From assembly GCA_023213395.1 (NCBI GenBank), contig CM041465.1, positions 226,369,741-226,433,740 of the forward strand: a DNA stretch of 64,000 bases, given 5' to 3'. The notes below the pieces were generated by a model. The model did not search any database. It saw only the letters and a program-made list of their open reading frames with translations, and had not been told where the DNA came from. The DNA comes from Cycas panzhihuaensis (lineage: Eukaryota > Cycadophyta). Numbering within the stretch: the first letter of the stretch is position 1; each line of letters begins with the position of its first letter. Of the stretch, positions 1 through 12,100 are shown piece by piece. A program made the position numbers and the translations under genes.

Positions 1-934
1 GCTATTCAATGGGCTAAAATATTTGAGATTAAAGGGAATGGTTAAATATTAAAAGTATATACATATTTGATGAAGTTCCATGTTGTTAGTATTCACTTAG
101 GATTTGGATGGTATTGAATGAATTAGCCCTCTCATGGAGAGAGGGCTTATAAAAGGGTAAAGTACCAAATAGGTTGTGGTAATTAATCCAAATTGGCTCA
201 AGGTGAGACTCAATATAAGGCAAAATGAGATAAGAGAAGTTAAGGTTAAGGTAATTATGGGAAAGGTTGTGATTTAGAGGAGATTAAGAAGAAGAAAGAG
301 GCAAAGAAGGGGAGAATAAAGAAGTAGAAAGAGGAGAGGAGAAGAATATTATAAAGTCACCCAACTAAAGTTATTATGCCCTTGGTGTTAATTGATCCAT
401 ATCTAATGTATGTATGTATTTGCACTTATATTTAAACTTTAGAGGAATATAATTCCTATATATCTAAAGGTACATGGAATCAAACCTTAGATAAAATACA
501 ACAACTAACTAACTTATAACTAATAATAAGTAATCACTAAGGGCATTGTAAAAAAATTAAGAGACTATCCATGGTTCTCCTTATAACTCCACCTAAGAGA
601 GATAAAATAAAAGGAAAAACCAACATCAAATATACAATAATATGAAAAGGACACAAGTAACCAAGAGTCTTAAGGTTCAAGTGCACTTACACTTGGCTTT
701 CCTCTAAGTGATCATATATACAGATCTAAATGAATATGTAAGCAAACTTGACATGCAATAAAAAATAAATAAGGAGAGAAGGATGAGAAAAGAAAGGGAG
801 TGCCCTTCAATTTCTTTTCTTTGCTCTTTTTACTAGGGACTGAGCATGTTGTTATGAGTTTTCAAACCTACGATTATAGGTCCCTTGCACTTATATAGGA
901 TATTTATTATATGCATTTAAATAAAAAACTTATA
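1..934. other. Unassigned AT-rich flank with a purine-rich tract
   Basis: I recognise no gene or element here. The stretch at about 270-350 is strongly purine-biased (GAAGAAG/GAGGAGA type). The region ends at the GTTAT target-site duplication (935-939) that precedes element E1. It could be old repeat DNA or true host intergenic DNA. Confidence 0.4.
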
Positions 935-939
935 GTTAT

Positions 940-1257
940 TATTGGGATATAATATTAAATTTATGTCTTGACTATCCCTCTTATTGACCAAGGGATGCAT
1001 ATCTTTGAGGCACTTTTAATAGGTGGACTACATTAAAAGTCATGCTACTAGTTCATAGGTTATTATAGAGGCTCACTATTATGATTGATCCATAAAGAGG
1101 TTATTGCTACTATTTATATACTTATCATTAATATGAATCCCTTTAGGGATGTATATTCTTCCACCAATTTTGTTTGCATGGTTTCATAATACATGTTATT
1201 TGATCTCTTTATGCTTTATACATGATTAATTTTTTTTTTTTTTATAATTTTTTAACA
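940..1257 (+). repeat. E1 5' LTR
   Basis: It is visibly similar along its length to 8806-9117, including the shared stretches CTATCCCTCTT, GGATGCA and ACATGTTATTTGATCTC. It ends in a T-rich tract followed by AACA. The start has decayed from TG to TA. Confidence 0.77.
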
Positions 1258-1269
1258 TTTATCAGAGTT
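1258..1269 (+). other. E1 primer-binding site (degenerate)
   Basis: TTTATCAGAGTT lies directly after the E1 5' LTR. It resembles TGGTATCAGAGC, the initiator-Met-tRNA complement typical of plant copia elements, with changes at both ends. Confidence 0.55.
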
Positions 1270-1874
1270 GTAAGGTTTAATGTGTAGTGAGGCTACTTGT
1301 TTAGTGTTTTCAAAATTATGTTATTAGTTTGAAACCTATTTTGTAGCTAGGTCATTATTATGCCTATTAGTATATTACTAGATGTGATGAACATTTAGTT
1401 GTAGGGGAGCCCTAGAGTCAAAGCCACCATGATGCTTGTGGAAACCTAGATACATGTAAGATTTAGACCCTTATTATATGAGATGTGAAGATTGTTAGTT
1501 ATTGTGAAGATAAGTAGTTGGTGAAGATAATGGAGATGTCCCTATTTAATTACTAAAATTTGTCAGCATGGGAGGATGTTGAACAAGGATGTTGCATGAT
1601 AAAGGATATGTTCTTAGAGATTTAAGATGTACTAAATCTCAAGAACCCTACTAGTAAAAGGTTACTACTATGTATATAAGCCTCGTTCATTTGTTGAAGT
1701 AGTTGCTAGTCCATATAAAGGAGAGTCTCTATTTTAGGGTTGTTGGGAAATGAAGTTAGTGAAAATGAGTTAAGGTGATGAAATTCCTTCTATTTCTAAT
1801 TTGGAGTAGAATATAGAGGTGTGAAGATAAATGGTTGAAGTTACATATTGTTAAGATACTTGTGTGGATAGTTT

Positions 1875-2363
1875 TGAAGAGAAAATATAACCATAGAAGC
1901 AATGCGATAATAGAACTTTAAACCATGAAAAGAACAAATAGTAAAAACAAACCAAGCACTCAATAAAGAACACCATGAGATATAGGTCTAAGCATAGACC
2001 TTTTATTAATCTGAGCAATAGCTAAAGAATTACAGAGATGAATAAACCCTAACTCTTCACATTGACTCATCCACAACTCATGTTATATATGCCATTACAT
2101 AAGAATATATAGACACAACATTATAAGATACCACCTTGTAGTTTTACAATATAATAAGCATAAACCATAGGCTAATAAAGACCCCATAAGACACTAAAAT
2201 TTTTTTCTCAAGGGCTCTCACCCCTGAACCCCTGCCTGGAGGGCCACTGGCCCCCCAAACCCCTAGTTGAGGGCCCTACAATGGGAACTTGGACCCTACA
2301 AAGGGGCTTAGGTGTAACTCCTATACCCATGTAACACTTGCAAAGTGTTCAACATATCTAATA
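1875..2363 (-). repeat. E2 3' LTR
   Basis: This is a 489-bp copy matching 7058-7546. In element orientation it begins TATTAGATATGTTG (originally TGTTAG) and ends TTCTCTTC(A)A. A GC-rich island of G and C runs lies at about 2215-2320 in otherwise AT-rich sequence. AATAAA-like and TATA-like stretches correspond to those of E9. Confidence 0.93.
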
Positions 2364-2411
2364 ATATCCCACTTGTTGAATACTTTATAAGAAAACCTAT
2401 ATACACAACTA

Positions 2412-5400
2412 CTAAATGCCAAAATTATAAATACCAATTATAATTCTACACCATCTAAATTTTTCTGTGCTAACAATCTTGGTTAATGAGTCTACAACAT
2501 TCTCTTGTATAGCAATCTTCTACAAATCCACCTTATGATCTTGAACCATTTCTCTTACAAAATAGAATTGCACATCAATATGCTTCAACCAAGCATGAAA
2601 AATGAGGTTCCTTGCTAGGTAGATTGCACTTTGACTGTCATAATCTATCCTCATAGTATCTTGCTTAAAGCCAATATCTGTGCATAATCTTTGTAACCAA
2701 ACCACTTCCTTATACACATGAGTAGCTGTCATATACTCTACTTCTATGCTAGAAAGTGCCACAACTTATTATCTTTTACTCATCTAGCTAATTGTGCCAC
2801 CACAAAGGGTAAACACATACTCGCTTGTAGATCTTTTACTGTCAAGATCTCCAACCCAATCAACATTAATAAAACCTCTTCTACTCTCCATGAGATCTCC
2901 TTGATAGAAAATTATATAGTCTAATGTACCTTGTAGATACCTAAAAATCCTTTTCACAACTGCCTAATGCTCCTTGCCTGGGTTTGACATATACCTACTA
3001 ACTACTCCCAGTACATGGGCAATGTCTAGTTGAGTATAAACCATCACATACATCAAGTTACCAACAATACTAGCATAAAGGATAAATGTCATGTCTTCAA
3101 CTTCTTGGTGAGTCTTTGGGCATTACCCAACTGATAATTTTAAACTAACAAGAAGAGCAATATTAACTAGTTTATTATCCTGCAACCTGAACTGTTGTAA
3201 TATTATCTCAATGTACCATCTTTGGCTAAGCAAAATCTTCTTATTTCTCCTATCCCTTTTGATCTCAATGCCCAAAATAAAATATGTAGCACCAAGATCC
3301 TTCATCTCAAAATGAGATTCCAGTTGGCCTTTCATAAGTTGATTTATTTCTTTACTATTATCAACTAAAAGAATGTCATCAACATATAAAGCTAGAATAA
3401 CAAAATGATCATCAACCTGCTTATAATAAATGCAATGATTTACTTTACTATGCATAAATCCATCCACCTATATATGTGAATCAAACTTTTAATACCACAT
3501 CCTTGGTGACTGTTTCAAGCTGTATAATTACTTCTTTAACCTATACACCATATTCTCCTTTCCTGCAACTTCTTCCTCGACGTCACCGTGAAGAAATATA
3601 GTCTTCACATCCATTTGATCCACCTCAAGTTATAGGTAGCTGCTATAGCTATAAAAAATCTAATAGAAATAACTTTTGTAATAGGAGAAAATACCTCACC
3701 AAAATCTATTCCCTTGACATGGGAATAGCCCTTTGCTACTAAGCAAGCCTTGTACTTTTTCACATTACCATTTACTTAAAATTTCTTCTTTAAGATCTAT
3801 TTATTATTAACAACTTTCTGCCATCAAGTAGATCCACCAAATCCTATATATTATTTTTATCCAAGGTCATCATTTCTTCTTGCATGTTATTTATTTAGAG
3901 TTGGATCTCTTTTGACTATAGGGCCTCCCAAATAGTACTTGGATCATAATCTCTAGTAGATAAAATAAAAGAGGAGTGATGAAAGTCTTTAGGAATATAA
4001 CTATTAGGCTGTCTTCTCTCATGAGTTGATCTCCTCAAGATGTGGGGTTTTTAAGGTTGAGCTACCTTTATAGCTAGTTCTTCCTCTTTAGTTGACTCAT
4101 ATTCTAATGCAAAAACTTCATCCCTTACTTTAAATTATACCTTCTTAAAGTTTTCCTCCTTTGGTTCTTCATCCTACTTTAGAGACTTGAACTCCTCTCT
4201 AAAGACAACATCACTACTATATACAACCTTTTATGTTTCAAGGTTATAAATCTTATACCCTTTAACACCATCACCATAGCCAATGAAAATAGTCTTTTAT
4301 GCTTTGAAATCAAGATTAGTCCTTTGTTGTTTAGGAATATGTACAAAAGTTCACAATAAAAACCTCTAAGATGACCAAGAGATGGTTGCTTACCAGACCA
4401 CACTTCTTTAGGTGTTTTGTATACTAAGGTAATTGCTAGTGATCTATTTATCAAGTAGCTTATAGTCATCATAGCCTTTACCCAGAATTTCTTCTCTAAT
4501 CCAGTAGCATTGAGCATACTCCTTGATCTCTTTAGTAAGGTCCTATTCATCCTTTTAGCAACTATGTTCTATTGTGGCATATAGGGAATTATCTTTTGCC
4601 TTGATATCCCATATTGCTTATAGAACTACTCAAACTCCTTTGAGCAAAACTCACCTTTATTATTAGTCCTCAGTACCTTGATCTACTTGTAACTCTAATT
4701 CTTGACCAAGGTCTTGAATTCTTTGAATTCATTGAAGACTTTAGATTTCTACTTGAGAAAGTATAGCCATGTCTTTCTTAAGAAATCATCTATGAATGAG
4801 ACAAAGTATTTAGACCTACCCAATGAGGGTACATCAACAGGTTCAAAAATATCAATGTGTACTAATTGTAGAATACCCTTTGCCATCTTCAAGCTTGAAG
4901 GAAAATTGACCCGATTCAATTTGCCATACATACAATACTCACATAAATTAGAATCAAATGAGCCATTAATTCTAGAGATGTCTTTTACCATATCTTTAGA
5001 GAATAAATCATGGAGGTATTTCTCTCTAATATGGCCCAATCTCTGATTCCATAACATAGTTTTATGAGTAAGTGATATTTGAGTCCTAGCTTCATTATTA
5101 TTACTTTCTGTAATAGCTGGACTGTAACTTCCAGCACACATCATACTTGCATCAAGCTTGTATAGTGTTTCAAATTAGACCTCTTTTGTTAACACTAATG
5201 CTCCTTGAACCATTCTGCAACTGTCCTTATTGAAGATCACTTATATTCTTGCATCACCCAATTGATTGATAAACATCATAGACAAACTAGAAATATGACT
5301 TATATCAGGGATAGTTTTAACCCTTCCATCCCTAAATTGAACCTTCACCCTTCCATGACCTATAATTTTATATAGGTAATGATCCCTAAGAAATACTTTA

Positions 5401-6980
5401 CTTCTGTCAATCCTTTTGTATTCATAAAACTAGTCCCTATGGAGAGTGACATGAAGCAAAGCACTAGAGTCAATTAACCAAGACTCAACATTTAACAACT
5501 TACTTGAGGTTGCCAAATAAACATCACCATTAACTTCATCATAGGCTTTTGTTACTGTGGAAGAAGTAACTTTAGGTTACTTTCCCTTTTTAACCTTGAC
5601 TCAATATTGGCTCTTTATATATCCAGCCTTCCCACATCTTTAGCATACCAAAGGTCCTCTACCTAGAGATTTAAAATTTCCTCTAGATTTTGGCCATTTG
5701 TTCCTAGGCCTTTATTGGTCACAATCTAACGTTTGATCTCTCATCGCTAATGCTTCTTTCGAATAGTCCTTAGAAGTTTTTCATCTTGTCTCTTCTGATA
5801 GTAGAGCAGTAACAATATCTTCAAGTTTTAGGGTGGCAACATCTGTGCTACTATCGTTATCACAAGATTATCCTAGGAATCATGAAGTGAATATAACAAG
5901 GTAATACACTTGTTTTCTTTAGACATTGTTATCCCAACTGAAATAAGCTAGCTCACCACAATGTTAAATGTAGTGAGATGATCTACAACTCTATCTCCAT
6001 CACTCATCTTAAGTGAATATAACTTTTTTTGAAGAAATAGCTTATTAAATAGGGACTTTGTCTGATACAAAGCCTCTAACTTTCTCTACAGATTTTTAGC
6101 CAAAGACTCTATGGCAACATTTAACAACACCATGTCTGAAAGGCATAACCTTATCAAACTGATTACCTTTCGATTAAGCTTCTTCTAGTCTTCATCACTC
6201 ATAATCACATGCTTTATTCTTGCCACAATGATCTATTAATCCTTCTCAATGAGGATATCTTCTATCTTTAGCTTCCACAACTCAAAGTTCTAGCCATTAA
6301 AGTTTTTAATATTAGGTAATGTGACAACAATAGTTGGAGGCTAAAATTTTGATACGTTGGTAATGCAGTTTCCCCCCCAAACCTTTCTTAAGGGGTTCCA
6401 AGGGAGCCCCCTTGGCTGAAGGTGTAGGGGCATGGAATGCCCCCCACAAAGAGGGGGTTCAGGGGCAATAGCCCCTAACCTAAAATTTTAGCACTGGAAA
6501 GCATATTAAATTGTAAAAGGAATCAAGGTCATTTGCTTAAAATACCCTAGATTCTACAGTCGAGATTTGTGCCTTGGATGACCCTCTTATATAACCCAAT
6601 TTAGGGCATTTTTCATTATATTGATAATGTTCAACGTAGTGTGTGGAGTTGGGCAGCCGGTTGTTATTGCTATGAGCACTCTACTATAGGATTATGTACA
6701 TTTTCTCCATTCTATACTAATAAAGATTGATACCTTTCCTATGTGGATGTTTCCCTAACACATTGCTAGGGTTTTACCATATTATATCGGGTGTACATGT
6801 GATGCTTAGATTGCTTGTTCATTTTATTGTTTTATCTTTGGTTTAAGAACTTTCATGTTAAATTTTAGTTTTGATTCCTATAACTAGTTACAAGAATAGT
6901 TTAGATCTTGGTGGCAGTTTAAGCGTTGGGACCTTATCTTCTCAACTTTTAATCTCTATCTTTGTAATGTTTTCTATAAT
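2412..6980 (-). pseudogene. E2 gag-pol polyprotein, broken copia pseudogene
   Basis: On the minus strand the frame encodes a copia Gag-Pol, the proteins for particle formation, cleavage, reverse transcription and integration. Gag runs from about 6975 to 5600. A CCHC knuckle near 5640-5600 has its His changed to Tyr. The protease lies near 5500. The integrase (about 5145-4180) shows the zinc-binding N-terminal part (LWNQRLGHI) and an NRTLLKRSRSML segment. The reverse transcriptase (about 3850-3050) has an intact YVDD box (ALYVDDILLV). RNase H (2780-2450) has SSIEVEYM and KHIDVQFYFVREM. Many stops replace Gln and Trp codons. The start codon aligned to the E9 start is ATA instead of ATG. A solo LTR splits gag at 6305-6952. 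It is not functional. Confidence 0.93.
6310..6947 (+). mobile_element. Solo LTR of the E8 copia family
   Basis: This 638-bp sequence is similar end to end to the E8 LTRs (39762-40375 and 44425-45038). It starts TATTAGGTAATGTGAC and ends TTATCTTCTCAAC, and it carries the same run of C and G blocks (6371-6475). A perfect 5-bp duplication, TTTAA, flanks it (6305-6309 and 6948-6952). There is no internal domain, so the full element was lost by LTR-LTR recombination. It lies inside the gag of E2, so it inserted after E2. Confidence 0.92.
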
Positions 6981-7039
6981 ATTCATACTCAAGTTTATAA
7001 GGCTCCCACTCATGAAATGGCTTCCCATAGAACTAAAAC

Positions 7040-7055
7040 CTTAACCATGATACCA
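7040..7055 (-). other. E2 primer-binding site
   Basis: On the minus strand this reads TGGTATCATGGTTAAG, two bases inside the 5' LTR. The first eight bases match the initiator-Met-tRNA complement used by plant copia elements. Confidence 0.75.
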
Positions 7056-7057
7056 GA

Positions 7058-7546
7058 TGAAGAGAAAATATAACTGCAAAAGCAATGTGATAACAGAACT
7101 TTAAACCATATAAAGAACAAATAGCATAAATAAAGTAAGCACTCAATAAAGCACACTAGGAGATTCATGTCTAAGCATAGACATTGTATTATTATGAGCA
7201 ACAACTAAAGAATTATAGAGACGAATAAATCCTAACTCTTCACATTGACTCATCCACAACCCATGTTACATGTGTTGTTACATAAGAATATATAGACACA
7301 ATATTACAAGATATTGCCTTACAATTTTACAATATAATGGGCATAAACCATGGGCCAACAAAGATCCCATAAGACACCCAAACTTTTTTCTTGGGGGCTC
7401 CTGCCCCCAAACCCTTGCCTGGGGGGCAATGGCCCCACAAACTCCCTAACTGGGGGCTCTACAATGGGCCCTTAGACCCTACAAAGGGGCTCGAGTGTAA
7501 CGCCTATACCCATGTAACACTTGAAAAGTGTTCAACATATCTAATA
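7058..7546 (-). repeat. E2 5' LTR
   Basis: This is the 489-bp partner of 1875-2363, with its G/C-run island at about 7395-7495. Its outer end abuts the AGTTT duplication, and its inner end lies two bases from the primer-binding site. Confidence 0.93.
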
Positions 7547-7551
7547 AGTTT

Positions 7552-8805
7552 GTGGTAACTCTGAGTTGATAGATAGATGTAGGGAATTGGTTTTATGATA
7601 TGCTTACTTATTGTAGGGGTGCACACCACTTTTGGGCACTTAATCTAAGGCTTGATAACTTTAAAGGATGGTTGGGCATCTCCCAACTATTATTTTGTCT
7701 CTTCAAGCATGATTAAAGTCATTAATAAAGGTGTTGTGGCTTCATAATTACTTGCAGAGACTTGAGAGTTGAGATTTAAACATTGGCAATGTGCTCGGAA
7801 GTTTTGGCAGCTTATTAGATGACTTTAGCAAGTGGTAAGTGCTTACCAACTATAATTCTCTCATTTTGTGGTCATTTTCTATAAAAGTAGATGCTTTTGT
7901 TGGATTTATAATGTTGAAAAACCCTAATTAGATGTTCTTTAGATCATTTGATCACTCAGGATGAACACAAAAGGCACTAGAATGCTCACTCGCACATGAC
8001 ATGCAATGTTAAAATTTAATATTAAATTTTATTTTTTCATATTCTAATGTTTTTTAACATTAGATTATGGTATTAAAATATTTTGAAATATGGTATGAAG
8101 TACACAAGCCTCCCAAATTAGTCATATAAAGTGACTAAAGGTGTTTATAAAAGGGGCTTATTTTATTTTTTGCCTAATTTTTATTTTTTCATGACCTACT
8201 AATAGTATTTCCTCCACAACTTTTCACTAGGGTATTGGATTAAGGTGCCATCTATTTTGTTTGATTCCTTGCTTCGACATGGTTAAATAAATGGTTTCAT
8301 AACCTATTTTAAGCTTTTTAAGGAGGATATTTTAATAAAAAATCTTAATGCTTTCATAATGAAGCATTTAAAAGGTTTTTTTATTTTTTAAGTGAAAATT
8401 TAGGTATGGTTTAGTCTACATATGTTTAACATAGTTTTGATGAAAACATGTGGGTTATGCATAGCCAATATGCTAACACTTGTCATATTATAGTGCAAGT
8501 GTGCTTTAGATAGACCAGGTGATATGTTCATGTTTAAAAAGGTTTCTAATGGCTGTAATGGTTGTTTGTAGCTCTTGTGAATGGGTTGTTGTTAAATAGT
8601 CTATGTTCTTTTCTCAAGTTTAGAGTTGTAGATATTCATGCATAAGGAAAGCACATTTTAATAGATAAGTCTATGAACCATGTATTCAAAGAGCATCTTA
8701 GAGCACTAATGGGTATACTGGCTAGTTATCCATGTGCACCAGTAGATGGTTGTCTCTTCATATGGATGTCAACTTGTAATATGAATTAAATCTTATAGGA
8801 GAGAT
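7552..8805 (+). other. E1 internal domain, right part, no coding capacity seen
   Basis: This is AT-rich sequence between E2 and the E1 3' LTR. No reading frame of retroelement type was found. The part at about 8080-8180 (AAATATTTTG.., CTCCCAAATTAGTCATAT, AAAAGGGGCTT) matches the reverse complement of 14440-14560 in element E3, so E1 and E3 share internal sequence. Confidence 0.6.
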
Positions 8806-9117
8806 TGTTAGGATGCAATATTAAATTCATGTTTTAACTATCCCTCTTGTTGACCAAAGGATGCACATATTTGAGGCACTCTTAATATGTAGACTACATT
8901 AAGAGTCATGCAATTAGTTTATAGGTTGTTATAGAGCCTCATTATCATGATTGGCCTACAAAAAGGTCATTTCTACTATATATGTACTTATCATTAATGT
9001 CAACCCCTTGAAGAATATATATTCTTCCACCAATTTTATTTGTATGGTTTTATAATACATGTTATTTGATCTCTTTGTTTATGCTTTATGCATGGTTAAT
9101 TCTTTTATTTTCTAATA
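8806..9117 (+). repeat. E1 3' LTR
   Basis: This is the partner of 940-1257. It opens with TGTTAGGATGCAAT directly after a purine-rich tract (8795-8805), as expected for a 3' LTR, and ends TTTTCTAATA before the GTTAT duplication. Confidence 0.77.
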
Positions 9118-9122
9118 GTTAT

Positions 9123-12100
9123 ATCTAGGATTACTCTCTACTCTATAATCTTATTTAGGGATAGGATCTCACCTATGCTTGAGGAGGGGTTATCTACGTT
9201 CTATTGGATTTCATCACCAGTGAAGCAAGGGTAGTCTTTCACTGGAGATTAAGTTATCTTCACTATATTCTAAGTGGTTTAGTAGTACTCAATTCTCTTA
9301 ATTATGTATGGTTGGGAGAATTGAGTTAGTATCATTCATCCCATTAAGAGTGGTTTCTTGTTATTGTCCTTCACCTTTAGGAGTTATAAACTTATTAGAA
9401 TTTGATATAGATATCCCTAGACCTCCCACACTTATAGGTAGGTTGTTATTTGGTGAGAGAGTCCCCATCAATTGACCTATAAGTGGGTCCTTAATCCAGG
9501 TTCCAATTCCTTTTTCATCTCTTCTTCTATTAGTCCTCAATTTTCTTTAGATTGCGTTGACATGTAATTTTATTTAGAGTGTGGGATAGGTAGAGGTTAG
9601 TCTCCTTAGAGGGATTAGTTCTCAAAGTAGGTTTGTAGGGATTTATTATCATTTGGAGCACTAATTCCCTAAGATCCCTCTTAATTAGGACCTTTCTTAG
9701 GTGTTGTTTATCCTTTCCAATGGAGCTAGTATAATTAGCTTTTTTTCTTTTCATTTATGATAATTGATTGCATGTTTGTTTAGTTACATCTTGATTATTT
9801 ATTTAGCATAGTTCGACTATATAAGTCGTTTAGCCTATTTACTACTCTCTTTCACCCTATCTTTTACACAGAATACAATAACCTCTTTGAGTCACCCTGT
9901 GTCCATGTACCTAAGTCCACATAAATATATAAGTGTTCTTGAGAGGAAGTCATTGAACTCCCCTCTCCAACTTGGGTTTCCTACCCTAGGGCTTGAGTTG
10001 AGTCATGTAAGACATATTTCCCCATCAAAGGTTATACTTTTGGTGACCATAATGGGGACTTTCTAGTGTAGGTCAATGGATCTTTGTTAACTTCCTTTTC
10101 CCTTTTATTATGAGTTTCTACCTTAGGCCACCCTTCCTAATAGGATGATTTAAGGATCCAAAGAACCACTCAATGTAAGATTAGAATCTATTAGAGACTA
10201 TGTTAAGAGGTATAAGAAGATTTTGATGGCCATTGATCATGCCCCTCAACTAGCTATTATTGTATAGTTAGAATGGTTCTTAGATGCGTTAAACTAGAAT
10301 ACTATATTTTTGGTGGAAAAATAAAATCTAATAGATTTAGAATCCATTAAGACCACAACCATCTTATTACATGCATAAGAGTATCCTCCCAAAAAAGTTT
10401 TTAAGATTAATAAAACTTTTTAGAATTTTAGTTTCTACTGAGTAATGTTCTTTGCAGCCTAAAGACACTTCAAGTGTGATCATATATAGAGTTAGTTTCT
10501 TTTGATTAAGAAGATGAGTCCTAGAGTTTTTTATTCTAAATAATATTACAAGATTGTAACACAATAGATATAAGCTTGAAGACCAAGTAAAGATACATGG
10601 TGCAAAGGTTTATAACTTGGAAAATTTGACAAAATTATTCTACTACATTTTGTACCCTATACATCATAAGTTAGGAGTATAAGAAAATCCCTATGTAATG
10701 TGAGATGCAGGTTATAAGAAAAGACATGGGCCTAATAAATTAAGATTATTAGATCAAGATAGTTAGCAACATCACATTTGTTAAAGTTGGAATAGGAGAG
10801 AGTTTAAATTATACTTTGAAAATTTCATAAAGTTTCTCCCCACATACTACAAATAAAAACCAAAGAAGTAATGTGGTGTATCATATAAGATCTAGGAGTG
10901 GGTAATTCCTACATCTTGCATCCCATACCTTGTATATGGTACTCATAATGCAAGCTTATAAAATGTAGGCATAGGAGGGGACTTACCCAAAAAAACTAGA
11001 TTTTAAAACAAAATTTTATTAATTTCCTCCACTCTACTTACTAAGTAGCTAATAAAGTTTTTAGTGTATATTTCAATGTGTAAATTTAATTTTCATGTCT
11101 CTCTCCTTTTTATTTTATAATTGAGTTAGTTCATTTATCATCCCATTGTTGCTTATACTAAACCTTCAAAATTTCTTAAGGTCCTAAAGCTAAGAGTTAC
11201 TATTTATACTAAAGTATTTTTATGAGACAAGCTAGACAACTCAATATTTATAAGAAAGTCATGGTATCTACTAGCCAAGAGATTAAGAATCATCTAATAC
11301 AAGTCATCAATCACACATAAGATTGCTTGAAGCTAGATTTGTCTACTATGTGTGACAAAGATAACTCAACTATGAAGAGATTGAAGAGTTATAACTTACT
11401 ACTAGGAGGTTACATTGTTCAAATAATGCTTGTTGCTTATATCATCAAAGTGTATTTGATTTAGTTTGACAAGAATGATAGGGAGATTCTTGATGTAGGA
11501 AACAAATCCTTTTGCTTTCTTACACTACCATATTTTTGAAGGATTTTGCCACTACTAGAACCTACTAAGATATTCTCTCTAAGTGAAAGTTAATATGCTT
11601 CAAAGAAATATAACTCTTTAGACAAAAGAGTTGCTCAACATAATGCATATAATAGAAAGAAAATAAAATGAAGGGAAAAGTAGTAAAAGGTTACTATTAG
11701 AGAGTAAAAAGAAATGAAGACAACATGTAGGGAATATGGGGTTAACACTAATATGTTTGAGAGGCTTGTTGAGCATCAAGAACTACAAGGTAAAGACAAA
11801 GAAAATTGGAGTGATAAGTCCAAGGAAGAGGGAAGCTCTAATTACTTTGGATGATTTTAACAAAGAATTAACTAAACCAACATGTTGCCCCACTCCTTAG
11901 AGTTAAGAAAAATTTGAAGAGTACATGATAAAAAGAAAAAGAAGAAGTAATGGATGACTCCTTTTAGGAGATTTCTATCATATTATATATAAGAAAGATA
12001 TAAACCTACTAGATTAGTTAAAAAACTACGTATTATTGACCAAGATTGAGTCACTACAATATTTTAAAGATGACATGGAGGTAACAAAATAGGTATTAAA

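Larger units (their letters stand above)
1875..7546 (-). mobile_element. E2: Ty1/copia retrotransposon, family of E9
   Basis: This is a complete but dead copia element, read on the minus strand. Its two LTRs are 489 bp each (1875-2363 and 7058-7546). The duplication AGTTT is perfect at 1870-1874 and 7547-7551, inside E1. The minus-strand order is LTR, primer-binding site (7040-7055), gag, protease, integrase, reverse transcriptase, RNase H, purine-rich tract (about 2364-2375), LTR. Removing the solo LTR insertion and its TSD (643 bp) leaves 5,029 bp, close to the 5,070 bp of E9. LTR, leader and protein also match E9, so both belong to one family. Confidence 0.95.
940..9117 (+). mobile_element. 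E1: small non-autonomous LTR retroelement hosting E2
   Basis: Two direct repeats (940-1257 and 8806-9117) open with TA/TG-TTRGGAT and close with AACA/AATA, so they look like diverged LTRs. They are flanked by a matching 5-bp duplication, GTTAT, at 935-939 and 9118-9122. A primer-binding-site-like sequence (1258-1269, TTTATCAGAGTT, compare TGGTATCAGAGC) follows the left repeat. A short purine-rich tract ending AGGAGAGAT precedes the right one. These two marks orient the element on the plus strand. After removing E2 (1875-7546) and its 5-bp duplication, the element is about 2.5 kb. Its internal domain of about 1.87 kb has no recognisable gag or pol, so it must have depended on another element for transposition. 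Confidence 0.77.

Noticed and set aside
4702-5046. Plus-strand open frame of 114 codons
   Set aside because: It is the antisense of the E2 integrase region, which has clear integrase motifs on the minus strand.
9530-9754. Minus-strand open frame of 74 codons rich in Lys
   Set aside because: No known motif, no matching neighbour and no copy elsewhere in the window; probably chance.
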